This document shows positions 20,705 through 32,640 of a stretch of DNA of 64,000 nucleotides, one piece after another. Below the pieces are notes generated by a model. It was not told the origin of the DNA and ran no database searches. It worked only from the letters and a program-made list of their open reading frames with translations. This DNA is from Lithodes maja. Lineage: Eukaryota; Arthropoda; Malacostraca; Decapoda; Lithodidae. Each line of letters begins with the position of its first letter. Positions within the stretch are counted from its first letter, which is position 1. The position numbers and the translations under genes were made by a program. Where the stretch lies: NCBI GenBank assembly GCA_037953745.1, contig JBAKBP010003187.1, positions 1-64,000 of the forward strand, written 5' to 3'.

Positions 20705-22334
20705 TATCCAGCTATACCATAGCTGGATATGGTATGGGAGGGAGAAGAAGAGAAGTAGTGGAGGAGGAGGTGGGGATCAGGAGGTCAGAAGTGTGGGAAG
20801 CCATGAAAAGAGTGAAGTTGGGGAAAGCACCAGGAACAGATGGAGTGTGTGGGGAAATGTTGAGGTATGGTGGTGAGATAGTGATAGAATGGGTATGGAA
20901 AATGTGCAAACTAGCATGGGAGAAGGGGAGTGCACCCGATGACTGGAAGACTGGCATAATAGTCCCCCTATATAAGGGCAAAGGGGAAAGAAGAGTGTGT
21001 GGTAACCACCGAGGAATATGTCTTCTAAGCGTAGTAGGGAAGGTATACAGTAGGGTAGTGATTGAGAGAGTGAGAGTGAGAACGGAGAAATGGATAGGCG
21101 ACGAGCAGGGAGGCTTTAGGAAGGGAAGAGGATGTGTAGATCAGATTTTTACCCTGAATTGTGTTGTGGAGAAGTATCTGGAGAAGAAACAAAAGGTGTA
21201 TGTTGCCTTCATGGACTTGGAGAAGGCCTATGACAGAGTGGATAGAGAAGGTTTGTGGAAAGTACTTAGAATATACGGAGTAGAGGGCAAGTTGCTGAAA
21301 GCAGTGAAGAGCATGTATGAGGGTGCAAAGGCGGCAGTACGTGTGGAGAGTGAGCAGAGCGAGTTCTTTGACCTGAATGTTGGTTTGAAACAGGGGTGTG
21401 TGATGTCCCCGTGGTTGTTTACTGTATATATGGATGGAGTTATGAAAGAAATACTATCAAGAGCAGTGGATGTTGGTGTATCGCTGAAAAGGGAGAGAAT
21501 TGAGTGGAAGCTACCTATACTGCTGTTTGCGGATGATACAGTTCTGATGAGTGATAATGAATGGGAGTTGCAGGGTCTGGTAAATGAGTTTGGAACAGTG
21601 TGCGAAAAACGGAATTTGAAGGTAAATACGGGGAAGAGCAAGGTTATGGTCTTCGAAAGGGGTGAAGTCACAGAGTGTGAGGTGAAGCTGAACGGTCAGG
21701 CTATGGAGATCGTCAACTCTTTTAAGTATCTGGGCAGTGTGTTGAGTAAAGATGGGACTATGTATGAAGAGGTGCGGGAGAGGGTACAACAGGGGAAGAG
21801 GGTTGTAGGAACGCTAAAAGCAGTAACAAGAAATAGGGTGGTCAGTATGGAAGTGAAGAAGTCCTTGCATGACAGTGTGGTAATCCCGACACTGACTTAC
21901 GGAAGCGAAGCATGGACGTTGGTTGAGAGACTCAGACCAAGAGTGAGAGCAGTGGAAATGAATTACTTAAGGAGTGCGTGCGGAATTACATGGAGGGATA
22001 GACAGACTAATGAGGAAGTAAGAAGGAGGTGTGGTGTGGAGGTAGATGTGCTGGAAAGTGTGAAAAGGAACAACTTGAGATGGTTCGGCCATATGGAACG
22101 TATGGAAAGCGAGAGAATGACTAAGAGGGTGTACGAGAGCGAGGTGGAGGGACAGAGGGGGAGAGGTAGACCGAATATGAGGTGGAAGGATGGAGTGAGG
22201 AACTACATGAATGAAGGCGGTGCTGGTTGGGGGGAGGGGCGTCGACTGACTGGGGACAGAGGTGCATGGGGGCGGTTCGTTCGTGGCCACCCCTTCGGGG
22301 ATCACGGCGTCAGGCAATAGATAGATAGATAATA
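20705..22334 (+). mobile_element. RTE-like LINE, 5' truncated, intact RT
   Basis: The element lacks the endonuclease and any ORF1, and ends with a (GATA)n tail at 22316-22330. The left edge has a short palindrome (TATCCAGCTATACC...). The family name is inferred from the C-terminal LRWFGH motif and the FADD catalytic box; RTE-type elements commonly have both. Confidence 0.85.
20734..22320 (+). CDS. LINE reverse transcriptase, 528 aa open frame
   Basis: An uninterrupted reverse transcriptase frame. Residues about 30-45 hold the entry motif GKAPGTDGVCGEML; PDDWKTGIIVPLYKGKG and NHRGICLL follow (fingers). Motif A is MDLEKAYDRVD with the first catalytic Asp; motif B is GLKQGCVMSPWLF; motif C is LLFADDTVLMS with both catalytic Asp residues. 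The thumb region and a C-terminal LRWFGHMERM plus an Arg/Gly-rich segment complete the frame. The upstream endonuclease domain is missing, so this copy cannot move by itself. The true start is outside the fragment; the Met at 20734 is only the first in frame. Confidence 0.85.
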   Translation: MGGRRREVVEEEVGIRRSEVWEAMKRVKLGKAPGTDGVCGEMLRYGGEIVIEWVWKMCKLAWEKGSAPDDWKTGIIVPLYKGKGERRVCGNHRGICLLSVVGKVYSRVVIERVRVRTEKWIGDEQGGFRKGRGCVDQIFTLNCVVEKYLEKKQKVYVAFMDLEKAYDRVDREGLWKVLRIYGVEGKLLKAVKSMYEGAKAAVRVESEQSEFFDLNVGLKQGCVMSPWLFTVYMDGVMKEILSRAVDVGVSLKRERIEWKLPILLFADDTVLMSDNEWELQGLVNEFGTVCEKRNLKVNTGKSKVMVFERGEVTECEVKLNGQAMEIVNSFKYLGSVLSKDGTMYEEVRERVQQGKRVVGTLKAVTRNRVVSMEVKKSLHDSVVIPTLTYGSEAWTLVERLRPRVRAVEMNYLRSACGITWRDRQTNEEVRRRCGVEVDVLESVKRNNLRWFGHMERMESERMTKRVYESEVEGQRGRGRPNMRWKDGVRNYMNEGGAGWGEGRRLTGDRGAWGRFVRGHPFGDHGVRQ

Positions 22335-22870
22335 ATAACACTATAAATAATATATATAAAATAATACAAATAATATATATAAATAAATGTCAACTTTGTA
22401 TACATCATGCTCTATTTAGGTTTGAAATGGAATTGGTGGGATGTGGTACTCGATTTGTTTTAAGGGGAGATGGGCTGGTAGTCAGGCCATTTTTGAGATT
22501 TTCAGAGGGTTGATTGATATAATCTTTACCGTTATAATTCCCACAGATCCCTCCTAAACTGTAGAAAATCGTCTAATGATATCAAAAGTTAACTGTCAAA
22601 ATGCGTAGCCATGTTCAAAGGGTTAATAAAATAGATTCCATTGAGATAAGGTCAGAATAAGAATGGCAGGCGTTTGATAAATGAAAAACACAAACGCACT
22701 TACAGTTTCGCATTGTCACACTAGTTGCTGAGCCCTCTGCTTATTATATTTGTATTATTATTATTATTATTGTATAAGATATGATTTTTACACACAGCCA
22801 ATCTCTTTGACCACAGAAACGAGAGAAAGGGAAAAATACACTCCCACATTCTAACTCACGTGGGTAGTGG
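22335..22870. other. No gene; TTAA-A tip and TTAA-D2 right half
   Basis: AT-rich sequence. A TTAA-A tip (TTAAGGGGAGATGGGCTGG) lies at 22460-22495 and the right half of a TTAA-D2 element (CAGAGGGTTGATTGATATAA ... AATGCG ... GGGTTAA) at 22495-22625. The rest is not recognised. Confidence 0.6.
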
Positions 22871-22934
22871 TCATTAGTTGGACGCAGCTTCACTTCACAT
22901 CATCTTTCTCTCTGGCTCTCGCTCGCTCGCTCTC

Positions 22935-22937
22935 TCG

Positions 22938-23009
<72 letters not shown>

Positions 23010-23147
23010 CTCTTTTAAGCACACACACACACACACACACTTGATCACAGAAGAAGTAATTTATTTTTGGACGCAGCATCACTATACTGTAGAAGGGATA
23101 GGGTTTGCTTTCTCTCTCAAACTCACTCACTCACTCACTCCCATTCA

Positions 23148-23208
<61 letters not shown>

Positions 23209-23275
23209 ATTAATTGGTAAGCTAGCAATGTATATATGTAACTTTATGTAACGTTTCGGCCCTCTTCATCAAATC

Positions 23276-23334
<59 letters not shown>

Positions 23335-23403
23335 ATTAATTGGTAAGCTAGTTCAATGTATATATGTAACTTTATGTAACGTTTCGGCCCTCTTCATCAA
23401 ATC

Positions 23404-23458
<55 letters not shown>

Positions 23459-23460
23459 TA
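22935..23460 (+). repeat. (TC)n arrays with about 125-bp duplicated unit
   Basis: Four long (TC)n tracts (about 22940-23005, 23155-23207, 23278-23325, 23405-23455) and a (CA)n tract. The intervening GATTAATTGGTAAGCTAG ... AACGTTTCGGCCCTC segment occurs twice (about 23210 and 23333). Frames here are artefacts of the tracts. Confidence 0.88.
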
Positions 23461-23471
23461 ATTCTCCCTCC

Positions 23472-23635
23472 CAGGAATTCACCGGAGACCTCTGGTGGAC
23501 GCTTCCGAAGTAGCGCCAGAGCTACGTCTGTCGACATAAACAATACTCAACACCTAGGCTATGCAAAGTTTAGCGATGTTTACAGGCCGCCGAACTTCCT
23601 TATAACCTGAAACTCGCAAGTGGTCAATTGAGAGG
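23472..23635 (-). mobile_element. Element E, copy 2 (partial)
   Basis: Read on the minus strand it starts CAATTGACCACTTGCGAGTT and ends near GAGGTCTCCGGTGAATTC. The latter half matches 30355-30460. Confidence 0.6.
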
Positions 23636-23914
23636 ATAATCATAGCATAAATATCTCAACTATCCCCCCTCTCTCCCTCCCCCCCCCCCGCCTCCTCTGT
23701 CCATCTCCCCCCCCCCCCCCACATCTATCCACCTCAAGTGATTCTCCACACAGGTAAAAATGGCGTTTACCTCCATGCCTTAACTTTCCCCCACTCCTGA
23801 ATGTGACGAGGGGGTTTATTATGAGGAGTTACTTTCATCGTGAGTCTGGTTTATTCGGGCTCTGTCTTGAGTCCCCCCCCCCCCAAAAGAAAAAAGAAAA
23901 ACAAACGGTATAGA

Positions 23915-24335
23915 CTGCAGCACCGTTGATTCTTTTAAACTTCGCCTAGACAAATATCATGCATCAAACCCGCGACTGATTGCGTTTGTAAATGAATAAC
24001 TTTATTTTATTCCCCCCTCAAATTCATCAAGGAGTATTGCATTATACTGTATATATATTACTAAGACGTTACTCTCTTTTTCTCAGATACGAAAAATTAC
24101 TTATAACTGTGTTATGTTACTAACCCATCAGTCCCCTACTAACTTCCTAATCCTGCCACGGACATTAGTTCCAGGGCAGTAGTTCCCTTTATAATGTTCC
24201 CTTACCCACTCTAAACCACTGTTTGGACACTTGATCCTCAGTGTTTTGGAGGACAAGCAGCCTAGAGGGGTCACTAAACCTATTGTTGCTTAATTTCCCT
24301 TGTACTCCTTTCTACTCCTTTGTACTCAACCATCC
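23915..24335 (+). mobile_element. CR1-like LINE, 3' end fragment
   Basis: It contains the last codons of ORF2 (GACTGCAGCACCGTTGATTC ... GTAAATGAATAA) and a 3' UTR that matches the copies at 43773 and 25070. It ends in the 10-bp tail repeat TTGTACTCCT, in the manner of CR1 3' ends. Confidence 0.85.
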
Positions 24336-24339
24336 CCAT

Positions 24340-27300
24340 CATCAAGAGGGTTCAGTAAGTCAGCAAGAGGATTCAGCTAGTCAGACAGTGGGTTCAATTT
24401 ATCAGTAAGTCAGTAAGAGAGATTCAAGTCAGTAAAAATGGCATAGAAAGTCAATAAGAGGGTTCATTACATCAGTAAGAAGATTCAGTAACTCAGTATA
24501 AGGATTTAGTATGTCAGTAAATACATGAATCAGTAAATCGGTACGCGAGTTCAGAAGGTCAGAAAATGTGTTCAGTAAGTGGGCTCAGTAAGTTATTAAT
24601 TGGGTTCAGCAATTCAGTAAATAGGCTCAGTAAGTGGGTTCATTAAGTCAGTAAGTGGGTTCAGTAAGTTACTATATGGGATTAGTTAAGTCCGTAAGTG
24701 GGTTCAGTAAGGGGGTTCGGTAAGCCAGTAAGTGGGTTCAGTAAGTTAGTATATGGGGTTAGTAAGTCAGTAAGTGGGTTCAGTAAGTGGGTTCAGTAAG
24801 TCAGTAAGTGGGGTCAGTAAGTCAGTAAAGGTTTCAGTAAATCAGTAAGTGGGTTCAGTAAGTCAGTAAAGGGTTCAGTAAATCAGTAAGTGGGTTCAGT
24901 ATGTCAGAAAATGTGTTCAGTAAGTGGGTTCATTAAGTTAGTAATTGGGTTAAGTAATTCAGTAAATAGGCTCAGTAGTGGGTTTAGTAATTCAGTAAGT
25001 GGGTTCAGTAAGTCAATAAGTGGGTTCAGTAAGTGGGTTCAGTAAGTTATTTTATGGGGTTAGTAAGTCAGTACAAAGGAAATCAAGCAACAACAGATCT
25101 AGTGACCCTTCTAGGTTGCTTGTCCTCCAAAACACTGAGGATCAAGTGTCCAAACAGTGGTTTAGAGTGGGTAAGGGAACATTGGAAAGGGAATTACTGC
25201 CCTGGAACTAATGTCCGTGGCAGGATTAGGAAGTTAGTAGAGGACAGATGGGTTAGTAACTGAGGGGGGGATAAAATAAAGTTATTCATTTACAAACGCA
25301 GTCAGTCGCGGGTTTGATTAGAGATATTTGTCTAGGCGGAGTTTAAATGAATCAACGGTGATGCAGTCTATAACGTTTCGGGGAAGCCCATTCCACAAGT
25401 TGACAACTCGATTGAAGAAGAAATTCTTAGATTCGTGCGAGTTAAAAGATTTACCAATAATTTTGCAACCGTTTCCCCGCGTGTAATTAGATTGGTCGAT
25501 AGTGAAGTACTTACTACAGTTCATATTGTCGATGCCTTTGATGATTTTGAACACTTGAATTAAGTCACCTCTTAATCTGCGCTGGGTTAAAGGAAATAGA
25601 TTTAATTCTCTAAGACGCTCTTCGTATGGTTTGTTCTTTAGGCTAGGTATCATTTTGGTAACTCTACGTTGAACTCGTTCTAGCTTGTTTATATCTTTTT
25701 GGTAATAAGGGCACCAGGATTGAACGCAGTGGGTTCAGTAAGTGGGTTCAGTAAGTCAGTGAGTGGGTTCAGTAAGTCAGTGAGTGGGTTCAGTAAGTCA
25801 GTGAGTGGGTTCAGTAAGTGGGTTCAGTAAGTCAGTGAGGTCATTAAGTCAGTGAGGTCATTAAGTCAGTGAGGTCATTAAGTCAGTAAGTGGGTTCAAT
25901 AAGTCAGTAAGTGGGTTCAGTAAGTCAGTTAGTGGGTTCAGTAAGTCAGTTAGTGGGTTCAGTAAGTCAGTTAGTGGGTTCAGTAAGTCAGTAAATTGGT
26001 TCAGTAAGTCAGTAAGTGGTTTCAGTAAGTTAGTATATGGGGTTAGTAAGTCAGTAAGTGGGTTCAGTAAGTCAGTAAGTGGAGTTAGTAAGTCAGTAAG
26101 TGGGTTCAGTAAGTTAGTAAGTGGCTTCAGTAAGTCAGTAAGTGGGTTCAGTAAGTTTGTAAATGGGGTTCGTAAGTCAGTAAGTGGGTTCCGTAAGTCA
26201 GTAAGTGGGTTCAGTAAGTGGGTTAAGTAAGTTAGTTCAGTAAGTCAGTAAGTGGGTTCAGTAAGTTTGTAAATGGGGTTAGTAAGTCAGTAAGTGGGTT
26301 CAGTAAGTCAGTAAGTGGGTTCAGTAAGTCAGTAAGTGGGTTCAGTAAGTCAGTAAGTGGGTTCAGTAAGTCAGTAAGTGGGTTCAGTAAGTCAGTAAGT
26401 GGGTTCAGTAAGTTAGTAAGTGGGTTCAGTAAGTCAGTAAATGGGGTTAGTAAGTCAGTAGGTGGGTTCAGTAAGTGTGTTCAGTAAGTCAGTAAGTGGG
26501 TTCAGTAAGTCAGTAAGTGTGTTCAGTAAGTTAGTAAATGGGGTTAGTAAGTCAGTAAGTGGGTTCAGTAAGTCAGTAATTGGGTTCAGTAAGTTAGTAA
26601 GTGGGTTCAGTAAGTCAGTAAGTGGGGTTAGTAAGTCAGTAAGTGGGTTCAGTAAGTCAGTAAGTGGGTTCAGTAAGTCAGTAGGTGGGTTCAGTAAGTC
26701 AATAAGTAGGTTCAGTAAGTCAGTAAGTGGGTTCAGTAAGTCAATAATTGGGTTCAGTAAGTCAGTAAGTGTGTTCAGTAAGTCAGTAAATGGGGTTAGT
26801 AAGTCAGTAGGTGGGTTCAGTAAGTCAGTAAGTGTGTTCAGTAAGTCAGTAAGTGGAGTTAGTAAGTCAGTAAGTGGGTTCAGTAAGTTAGTAAATGGGG
26901 TTAGTAAGTCAGTAAGTGGGTTCAGAAAGTCAGTAATTGGGTTCAGAAAGTCAGTAATTGGGTTCAGTAAGTTAGTAAGTGGGTTCAGTAAGTCAGTAAG
27001 TGGGGTTAGTAAGTGGGTTCAGTATGTCAGTAGGTGGGTTCAGTAAGTCAATAAGTGGGTTCAGTAAGTGGGGTTAGTAAGTCAGTAAGTGGGGTTAGTA
27101 AGTCAGTAAGTGGGTTCAGTAAGTCAGTAAGTGGGTTCAGTAAGTCAGTAAGTGGGTTCAGTAAGTTAGTAAGTGGGTTCAGTAAGTTAGTAAGTGGGTT
27201 CAGTAAGTTAGTAAGTGGGTTCAGTAAGTCAGTAAGTGGGGTCAGTAAGTGGGCTCAGTAAGTCAGTAAGTGGGCTCAGTAAGTCAGTAAGTGGGGTCAG

Positions 27301-27835
27301 TAAGTGGGTTCAGTAAGTCAGTAAGTGGGTTCAGTAAGCTAGTAAGTGGGGTAAGTAAGTCAGTAAATGGGGTTAGTAAGTCAGTAAGTGGGTTCAGTAA
27401 GTCAGTAAATAGGGTCAGTAAGTCAGTATGTGGGGTCAGTAAGTCAGTATGTGGGGTCAGTAAAGTCAGTAAGTGGGTTCAGTAATAGGTGTCAGTAAGA
27501 GGGTTCGTAATTCAGTAAGAAGGTTCGTATTTCAGTAAGAGAGAGTTGGTCAGACAGATGCTTCAGTAAGTCGGATAGAGGGTTCAATAAGTCAGTAAAA
27601 TGGTCCAATCACTCAGTAAGATGGCTCAGTAAGAAAGTAAAAGGGCTCAATAAGTCAGTAAGATGGCTAAATCATTCAGTAAGCGGATTCAGTTAGTAAG
27701 AGGATTCAGTTAGTCAGCAAGAGGGTTCAGTAAGGGCGGCAAGTGGGGGCAGGGGGGGATCGGGTTCAGTAAATCAGTAAGAGGGTTCAACAAGCCAGTC
27801 AGATGGTTCGTAAAGTCAGTGAGAAGCTTGGGGGG
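24340..27835 (+). repeat. 21-bp minisatellite, about 3.4 kb, split by a LINE
   Basis: Units of 21 bp with core GTGGGTTCAGTAAGTCAGTA. Units are degenerate at both margins (24340-25070 and 27480-27835) and uniform in the centre (25740-27480). Variants GGGGTTAGT, GTTAGTAAG and GTGTTCAGT are interspersed. Frames of 60-194 codons with a 7-residue period (core GFSKSVS) follow from the unit length and are not considered genes. Confidence 0.93.
25070..25728 (-). mobile_element. CR1-like LINE 3' fragment inside the 21-bp array
   Basis: It encodes the last about 110 residues of the same RT C-terminal region as the element at 43773-48420 (NLFPLTQRRLRGDL, FNRVVNLWNGLP) plus its 3' UTR and TTTGTACT-type end. 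21-bp units stand on both sides, so the LINE inserted into the array. Reading frame 25318-25653 lacks the RT catalytic part. Confidence 0.9.
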
Positions 27836-28950
27836 GGGGGGAGGGGGGGGGGGGTACTAGCTTCTTCGTTCTAATTAATAAGTAAATAATACATCATATT
27901 ATGCATAACCAACGCTCATTAGGTAAGCAGCCAACAACAAACTACCAATTATATAATACATAATATATGAATATTATATATGAACAGTCAGAAATACAAT
28001 GAAAAAAAATATATATACAGTATATATTGCGTGCAAATGTACCGGTACTCGTCGACGCCCTAGCAAGACGCTCGCCTTCTAGTACTTCTGGGCATCATTT
28101 ATATATCCGGTAATATTTCCGCAATCCTTTATTAATTTAATCATCTAAGTCACTCGTACACCAGTAAGGGCAATGGCTCTGGGTGAACCATAGCCGCAGC
28201 TGATGACAAACTTCATTACCTATCGCCCGGATATCATCAAGTAAATCAACACCCTGCATAAACAAATTGGCCGCCATGCCAATCGGATAACTTCCTTCAT
28301 TTACCGCACTAACTCATTACCTACCTTATAAATTCCTCTTGTGGTGCCGCCGCCGCCGCCTCGTACGGTCGTCACTGATCAGGTATGTCACCACCGAACA
28401 ATCACAGAACCGCGGAGAACGAGATATTTGGAGCACAATAATCACCAACTCAACCATACGTCACGCCGCGCCGAAAGGAAGAACGCAATGGGAGTGGGGA
28501 TGGCAGGTGAGGAGGGGGGTAGGAGTCAATAATGCAGAAAACTAATTATCCTTAAATCATCAAATACCCTCATATTCCAGGTCTAACATCGTAAGTCTCA
28601 AACTAACTTTTTCTGCCTTAATGTCTCTGTGTATCGTGCAATAGCTCAAACTCCAAGGAAAATAAATAATCAATCAATGAACATGTTTTATAAACACTTT
28701 GATATACCCCATGGGATATCAGATTACAGTCACGTGTTTTCAGCACTTGGCTAGAGTGCTGCACATATGGGTCCCGTAGCCTATGCTTGTGAATACAAAA
28801 GTAACCCGATCAACACGAAATACAAACAAAAAGGCTTACTATTAGAACATTTACATTCATTCACAATTCATATAATGGTACTTTAGTAAGATAGTACAGA
28901 GTATTTTAGAGTGTTATATAGGATGGGCTATATTATTGGTTTGTTGATTT
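27836..28950. other. No gene recognised
   Basis: G-tracts lie at 27829-27853; the rest is unique, AT-rich sequence. A short GCC-repeat stretch near 28341-28383 is followed by a good donor (CAG/GTATGT) but has no AG acceptor before it, so it is not called as an exon. Confidence 0.5.
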
Positions 28951-29283
28951 AGGTGTTTATTGATGAAAAACACACGTGGGGTATGAGCGGGGGAGGAGGC
29001 GCGTTGTTCTATCCTCCTCCTCTCCACACGCCCGCTCCCTCCTTCCCTCCTCCTCTCCACACGCCCGCTCCCTCTTCCTTCTCACTTCCCTCCTCCTCCT
29101 CCTCCTCCTTCCCACATCCCTCCTTCTCTCCATACGCCCGCTCCCCCTGATTTCTTCTCTTATCTTCTCCTTTCCTCTTCTGTTTCTCCTCCTATTCCTT
29201 TTACTTTTCTCTTTTTGCAGATGTTCAGGAGTCACAGATAATTCTAAAAGATAAAATTACTATCACCTTGCTTAGCAGAGATT
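28951..29283. repeat. CT/CTC-rich low-complexity stretch
   Basis: Repeated CCTCCTCTCCACACGCCCGC segments (about 29019, 29049, partial 29120) and TCC tracts. Frames on both strands are compositional. Confidence 0.7.
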
Positions 29284-29284
29284 C

Positions 29285-29492
29285 TTCATAAAGCTGGTAT
29301 CACAGGAGAGCTTTTATAGTCAACATTCGATGATAACAAAAAATCTGGCAACATTTCCGGAGGATTTTGCACTGGTATCGGACACTAGACTAATGGTAGA
29401 TGAATTTAGGTGACCGAAATATATTAAATGTTGACCTAAGCTGCCAGACCAGTGTTGAGGAGAAAAGCGCTCGTGTGATACCGGCTTAAGCA
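29285..29492. mobile_element. Harbinger-like MITE (family H), copy 1
   Basis: The inverted ends are AAGCTGGTATCACAGGAGAG and, reverse complemented, AAGCCGGTATCACACGAGCG; both continue to a shared TCAACA. The GGT.TCACAC end with TAA-type flanks resembles PIF/Harbinger MITEs. A second, partial copy is at 38095-38275. Confidence 0.65.
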
Positions 29493-29626
29493 ACGTAAAA
29501 TCATCTATCGTGTGAGAGGGATCTGCCTTGTGTGGGCCAATCGGCTTTCTGCAGACTCCCATTTTCTTATGTTCTTATAGTCGGTTCACTGTAAGGAGGA
29601 ATATTTAATTGTGTACAGTTACTGAC

Positions 29627-29677
<51 letters not shown>

Positions 29678-30128
29678 TTCTTTTAAACACAATCTAATAC
29701 ATAATAGAAAGGGAAGTGGATATAATTATAACTTGAGAACACTTGAATCCCTCTTTATAAAAGTAAATAAGACCCAATTAAATAACATGTTGCCTGCTAA
29801 TCCCCTCTATCTTGTGTAATAAAACTGTAAAGTTTGCATTAATTTCGTCATTTAATTCATACTTGTATTACAAAACTCCCAATTAAATATAATAATAATA
29901 ATAATAATAATGATATTAATATAATAATAATAATATAAATAATAATAAAAATAATAATAATTCAGATAAAGATAATAAGATTCATTTAAGATCATATCAG
30001 CTATGTATTAAAATATACAAAATACCATTTCATTAATATATATAGCTTATTTTATCTGAATATCAATCTAAATGAATATAATTGCATAAACGAAATCGTA
30101 AGAATCAACGAACCTTTCTCAGTAGCTG
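29493..30128. other. No gene; (AAT)n microsatellites
   Basis: Long (AAT)n at 29626-29678 and imperfect ones at 29888-29960. Otherwise AT-rich with no supported feature. Confidence 0.6.
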
Positions 30129-30336
30129 TACGATAGGCAAAATAAGTCGTGTCTCCGCTGTCATTACGTTTTGCTCGCTGTGTGCTGTATTAATGTCTGT
30201 TGGATGTTAAATAGGGTGTTTAAAGGTAGGAACATGTTTGTATTATCTCACTCGAAACGATGCTTAGATAGCTCTGATACCAATTAAGGATCGAAGTATA
30301 CTTGGTGCCGCGACTTCACTTATTTGGCCAACTGTA
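30129..30336. mobile_element. Tc1/mariner-like MITE, copy 1
   Basis: The left end is TACGATAGGCAAAATAAGTC and the reverse complement of the right end is TACAGTTGGCCAAATAAGTG. TA at each end is the expected target duplication. The interior matches 33705-33919 over most of its length (GCTGTCATTACGTTT, GATACCAATTA, TTGGTGCCG). Confidence 0.75.
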
Positions 30337-30354
30337 CAACTGGAATTGACCGTA

Positions 30355-30460
30355 CCAAGAATTCACCTGAGACCTCTGGTGGACGCTTCCGAACTAGCGC
30401 CAGAGCTACGGCTGTCGATATCAACAATACCCAAAACTTAGGATTTACACAGTTTATTTC
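30355..30460 (-). mobile_element. Element E, fragment
   Basis: It shares GACCTCTGGTGGACGCTTCC and AGCGCCAGAGCTAC with 23472-23540. The CAATTGACC end is missing. Confidence 0.55.
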
Positions 30461-30492
30461 GATTTTTTGTGATTCTACATGTCTATAATTTA

Positions 30493-31370
30493 GATAAAGT
30501 GGTAGTGATGGATAGAGTGGTAGTAGTAGATAAAGTGGTCGTGGTGGATAAAGTAGTAGTGGTAGATAAAGTGGTAGTGTTAGATAAAGTGGTAGTGTTA
30601 GATAAAGTGGTAGTGTTAGATAAAGTGGTAGTGTTAGATAAAGTGGTATTGGTGGATAAAGTGGTAGTGGTAGATAAAGTGGTGGTGGTAGATCAAGTGG
30701 TAGTGGTGTATAAAGTGGTAGTGGTGTATACAGTGGTAGTGGTGTATAAAGTGGTAGTGGTGGTGGTAGATCAAGTGGTAGTGGTAGATCAAGTGGTAGT
30801 GGTGGATAAAGTGGTAGTGGTGGATAAAGTGGTAGTGGTGGATAAAGTGGTAGTGGTGGATAAAGTGGTAGTGGTAGATAAAGTGGTAGTGGTGGATAAA
30901 GTGGAAGTGGTGGATAAAGTGGTAGTGGTGGATAAAGTGGTAGTGTTAGATAAAGTGGTAGTGGTGGATAAAGTCGTAGGGGTAGATAAAGTGGTTGTGG
31001 TAGATAAAGTGGTAGTGTTAGATAAAGTGGTATTAGTAGATAAAGTGGTATTTTAGATACAGTGGTAGTGGTGAATAAATTGGTATTGGTGGATAAAGTG
31101 GCAGTGGTAGATAAAGTGGTAGTGGTGGATAAAGTGTTAGTGATAGATAAGGTGGTAGTGGTGGATAAAGTGGTAGTGGTGGATAAACTGGTAGTGGTAG
31201 ATAAAGTGGTAGTAGTAGATACAGGGGTAGTAGTAGATACAGGGGTAGTAGTAGATACAGGGGTAGTAGTAGATACAGGGGTAGTGTTAGATAAAGTGGT
31301 AGTGGTGGATAAAGTGGTAGTTTTGGATAAAGTGTACTGGTGGATAAAGTGGTAGCTGTGGATGAAGTGG
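30493..31370 (+). repeat. 18-bp minisatellite, about 48 units
   Basis: Degenerate GTGGTAGTGGTAGATAAA units. Because 18 is a multiple of three, frames of 195 codons (plus strand) and 354 codons (minus strand) remain open. They have hexapeptide periodicity and no other support, so they are not called as genes. Confidence 0.92.
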
Positions 31371-32541
31371 TAGTGGTAGACCAAAATATGTATCAGCTAC
31401 AGACATTTTGACTAACTGCTTATAATTAAGAATTGTTGAAGGAGAGGGAGGGTGGATAGGTCCGCGATGTCGTCAATTTCCCACAATGCACCACGGTAAA
31501 CATTGCGTTCAGCGCCTCTATCGGCCACTGTAGGCATTTATTGGTAGGGAGAATTGAGCCAAGACAGTCAAATTAGGCTGAATGGTGGATTGAGTCGAAT
31601 AGTCATATTAGGCCAATCTAAATATTCTGCAATGCCAAAGATCGACCAATTTTCGTCATTTTGGGGCCACTTATGTCATTAGCCTCACTTTACACTCCAA
31701 TATGGCCACCTCCATAATAAAAATTCGGCAATTATGGTACAGCATGCACAGTTTGATATTGGATTCAAAATTATAAATTTTCTATTATAAAATATTGTTC
31801 CGTTGTTTTATAATTAAGGGACCAAAATGACGTTCAAAAAAATTATTGGCCGCGCTCTCTCTTTCAACAGGACCTCTAGACCAAACGGTTGAATTGCGCT
31901 GAGAGGTTGATCAGGGCAGAGAGGTCAATTTAGTTTAGTAATTGCATGTTCAAATTTAGGAGTCAAGTTAATAAACTCTCTACTGAGGTCATCCAATCAT
32001 CCTCAAATAGTTCGTGTGAAGTCTTTCGGTATCCAGTATGTTTCACAGAGAGTAGCGTAAAACTGGAACACAATTTTCTTATGATCATGTTTAGATAATT
32101 CAATTGAAGGGATTTACAGTTGCGGTTATTAAGTCTAATACATTTTGAAGCCTCGAACTGATTAATGAATCTCTGAAATGTAAATATCAGGTAAAGCATT
32201 AATAAGGAGACACAAATAAGCCCGAGACAGCTTCGAATGTGAATGTATCAGCCTCAATATGGCCGTGACTGTACAAGACAGGGCCAACAGTTAATCGTTT
32301 CTATACAGGCACCTAATTGAAGTTTCATCTAAATCTGTTCATTGGTATTTGACTAACCTGCTGACAAACAAGTAGACAGACAATGACCGACACATTCTCA
32401 GCAACTCCGTATGTGGAGACAATGAGGAGTGCAAAGGATGCCAATCATCAACAGTTATATGCTCACTCACAGACACACAGTCTTAGACAGAGAGTAAATG
32501 GTAAACGAGCTATGTGCACTACTAAGCACTGTCTAACGCAC

Positions 32542-32579
<38 letters not shown>

Positions 32580-32640
32580 TGGTAACCTATATAGTGCAGA
32601 GGATATGGAATCATTTTTGGCCAAATTGTGCACTTTGTGG
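31371..32640. other. No gene recognised
   Basis: Unique, AT-rich sequence, probably intronic to the DPR-like gene if its first exons lie further upstream. A (GA)n tract is at 32545-32577. No splice-bounded exon was found. Confidence 0.5.

Noticed and set aside
26462..27485. Frames with 7-residue GFSKSVS repeats
   Set aside because: Product of the 21-bp minisatellite; the frames break wherever a unit is lost or duplicated out of register.
28341..28383. Exon encoding a proline run before CAG/GTATGT
   Set aside because: No AG acceptor upstream and no domain; the frame opened only at a GTG.
30320..31384. 354-codon frame on the minus strand and 195-codon frame on the plus strand
   Set aside because: An 18-bp repeat gives simple hexapeptide repeats on both strands; no start context or domain.
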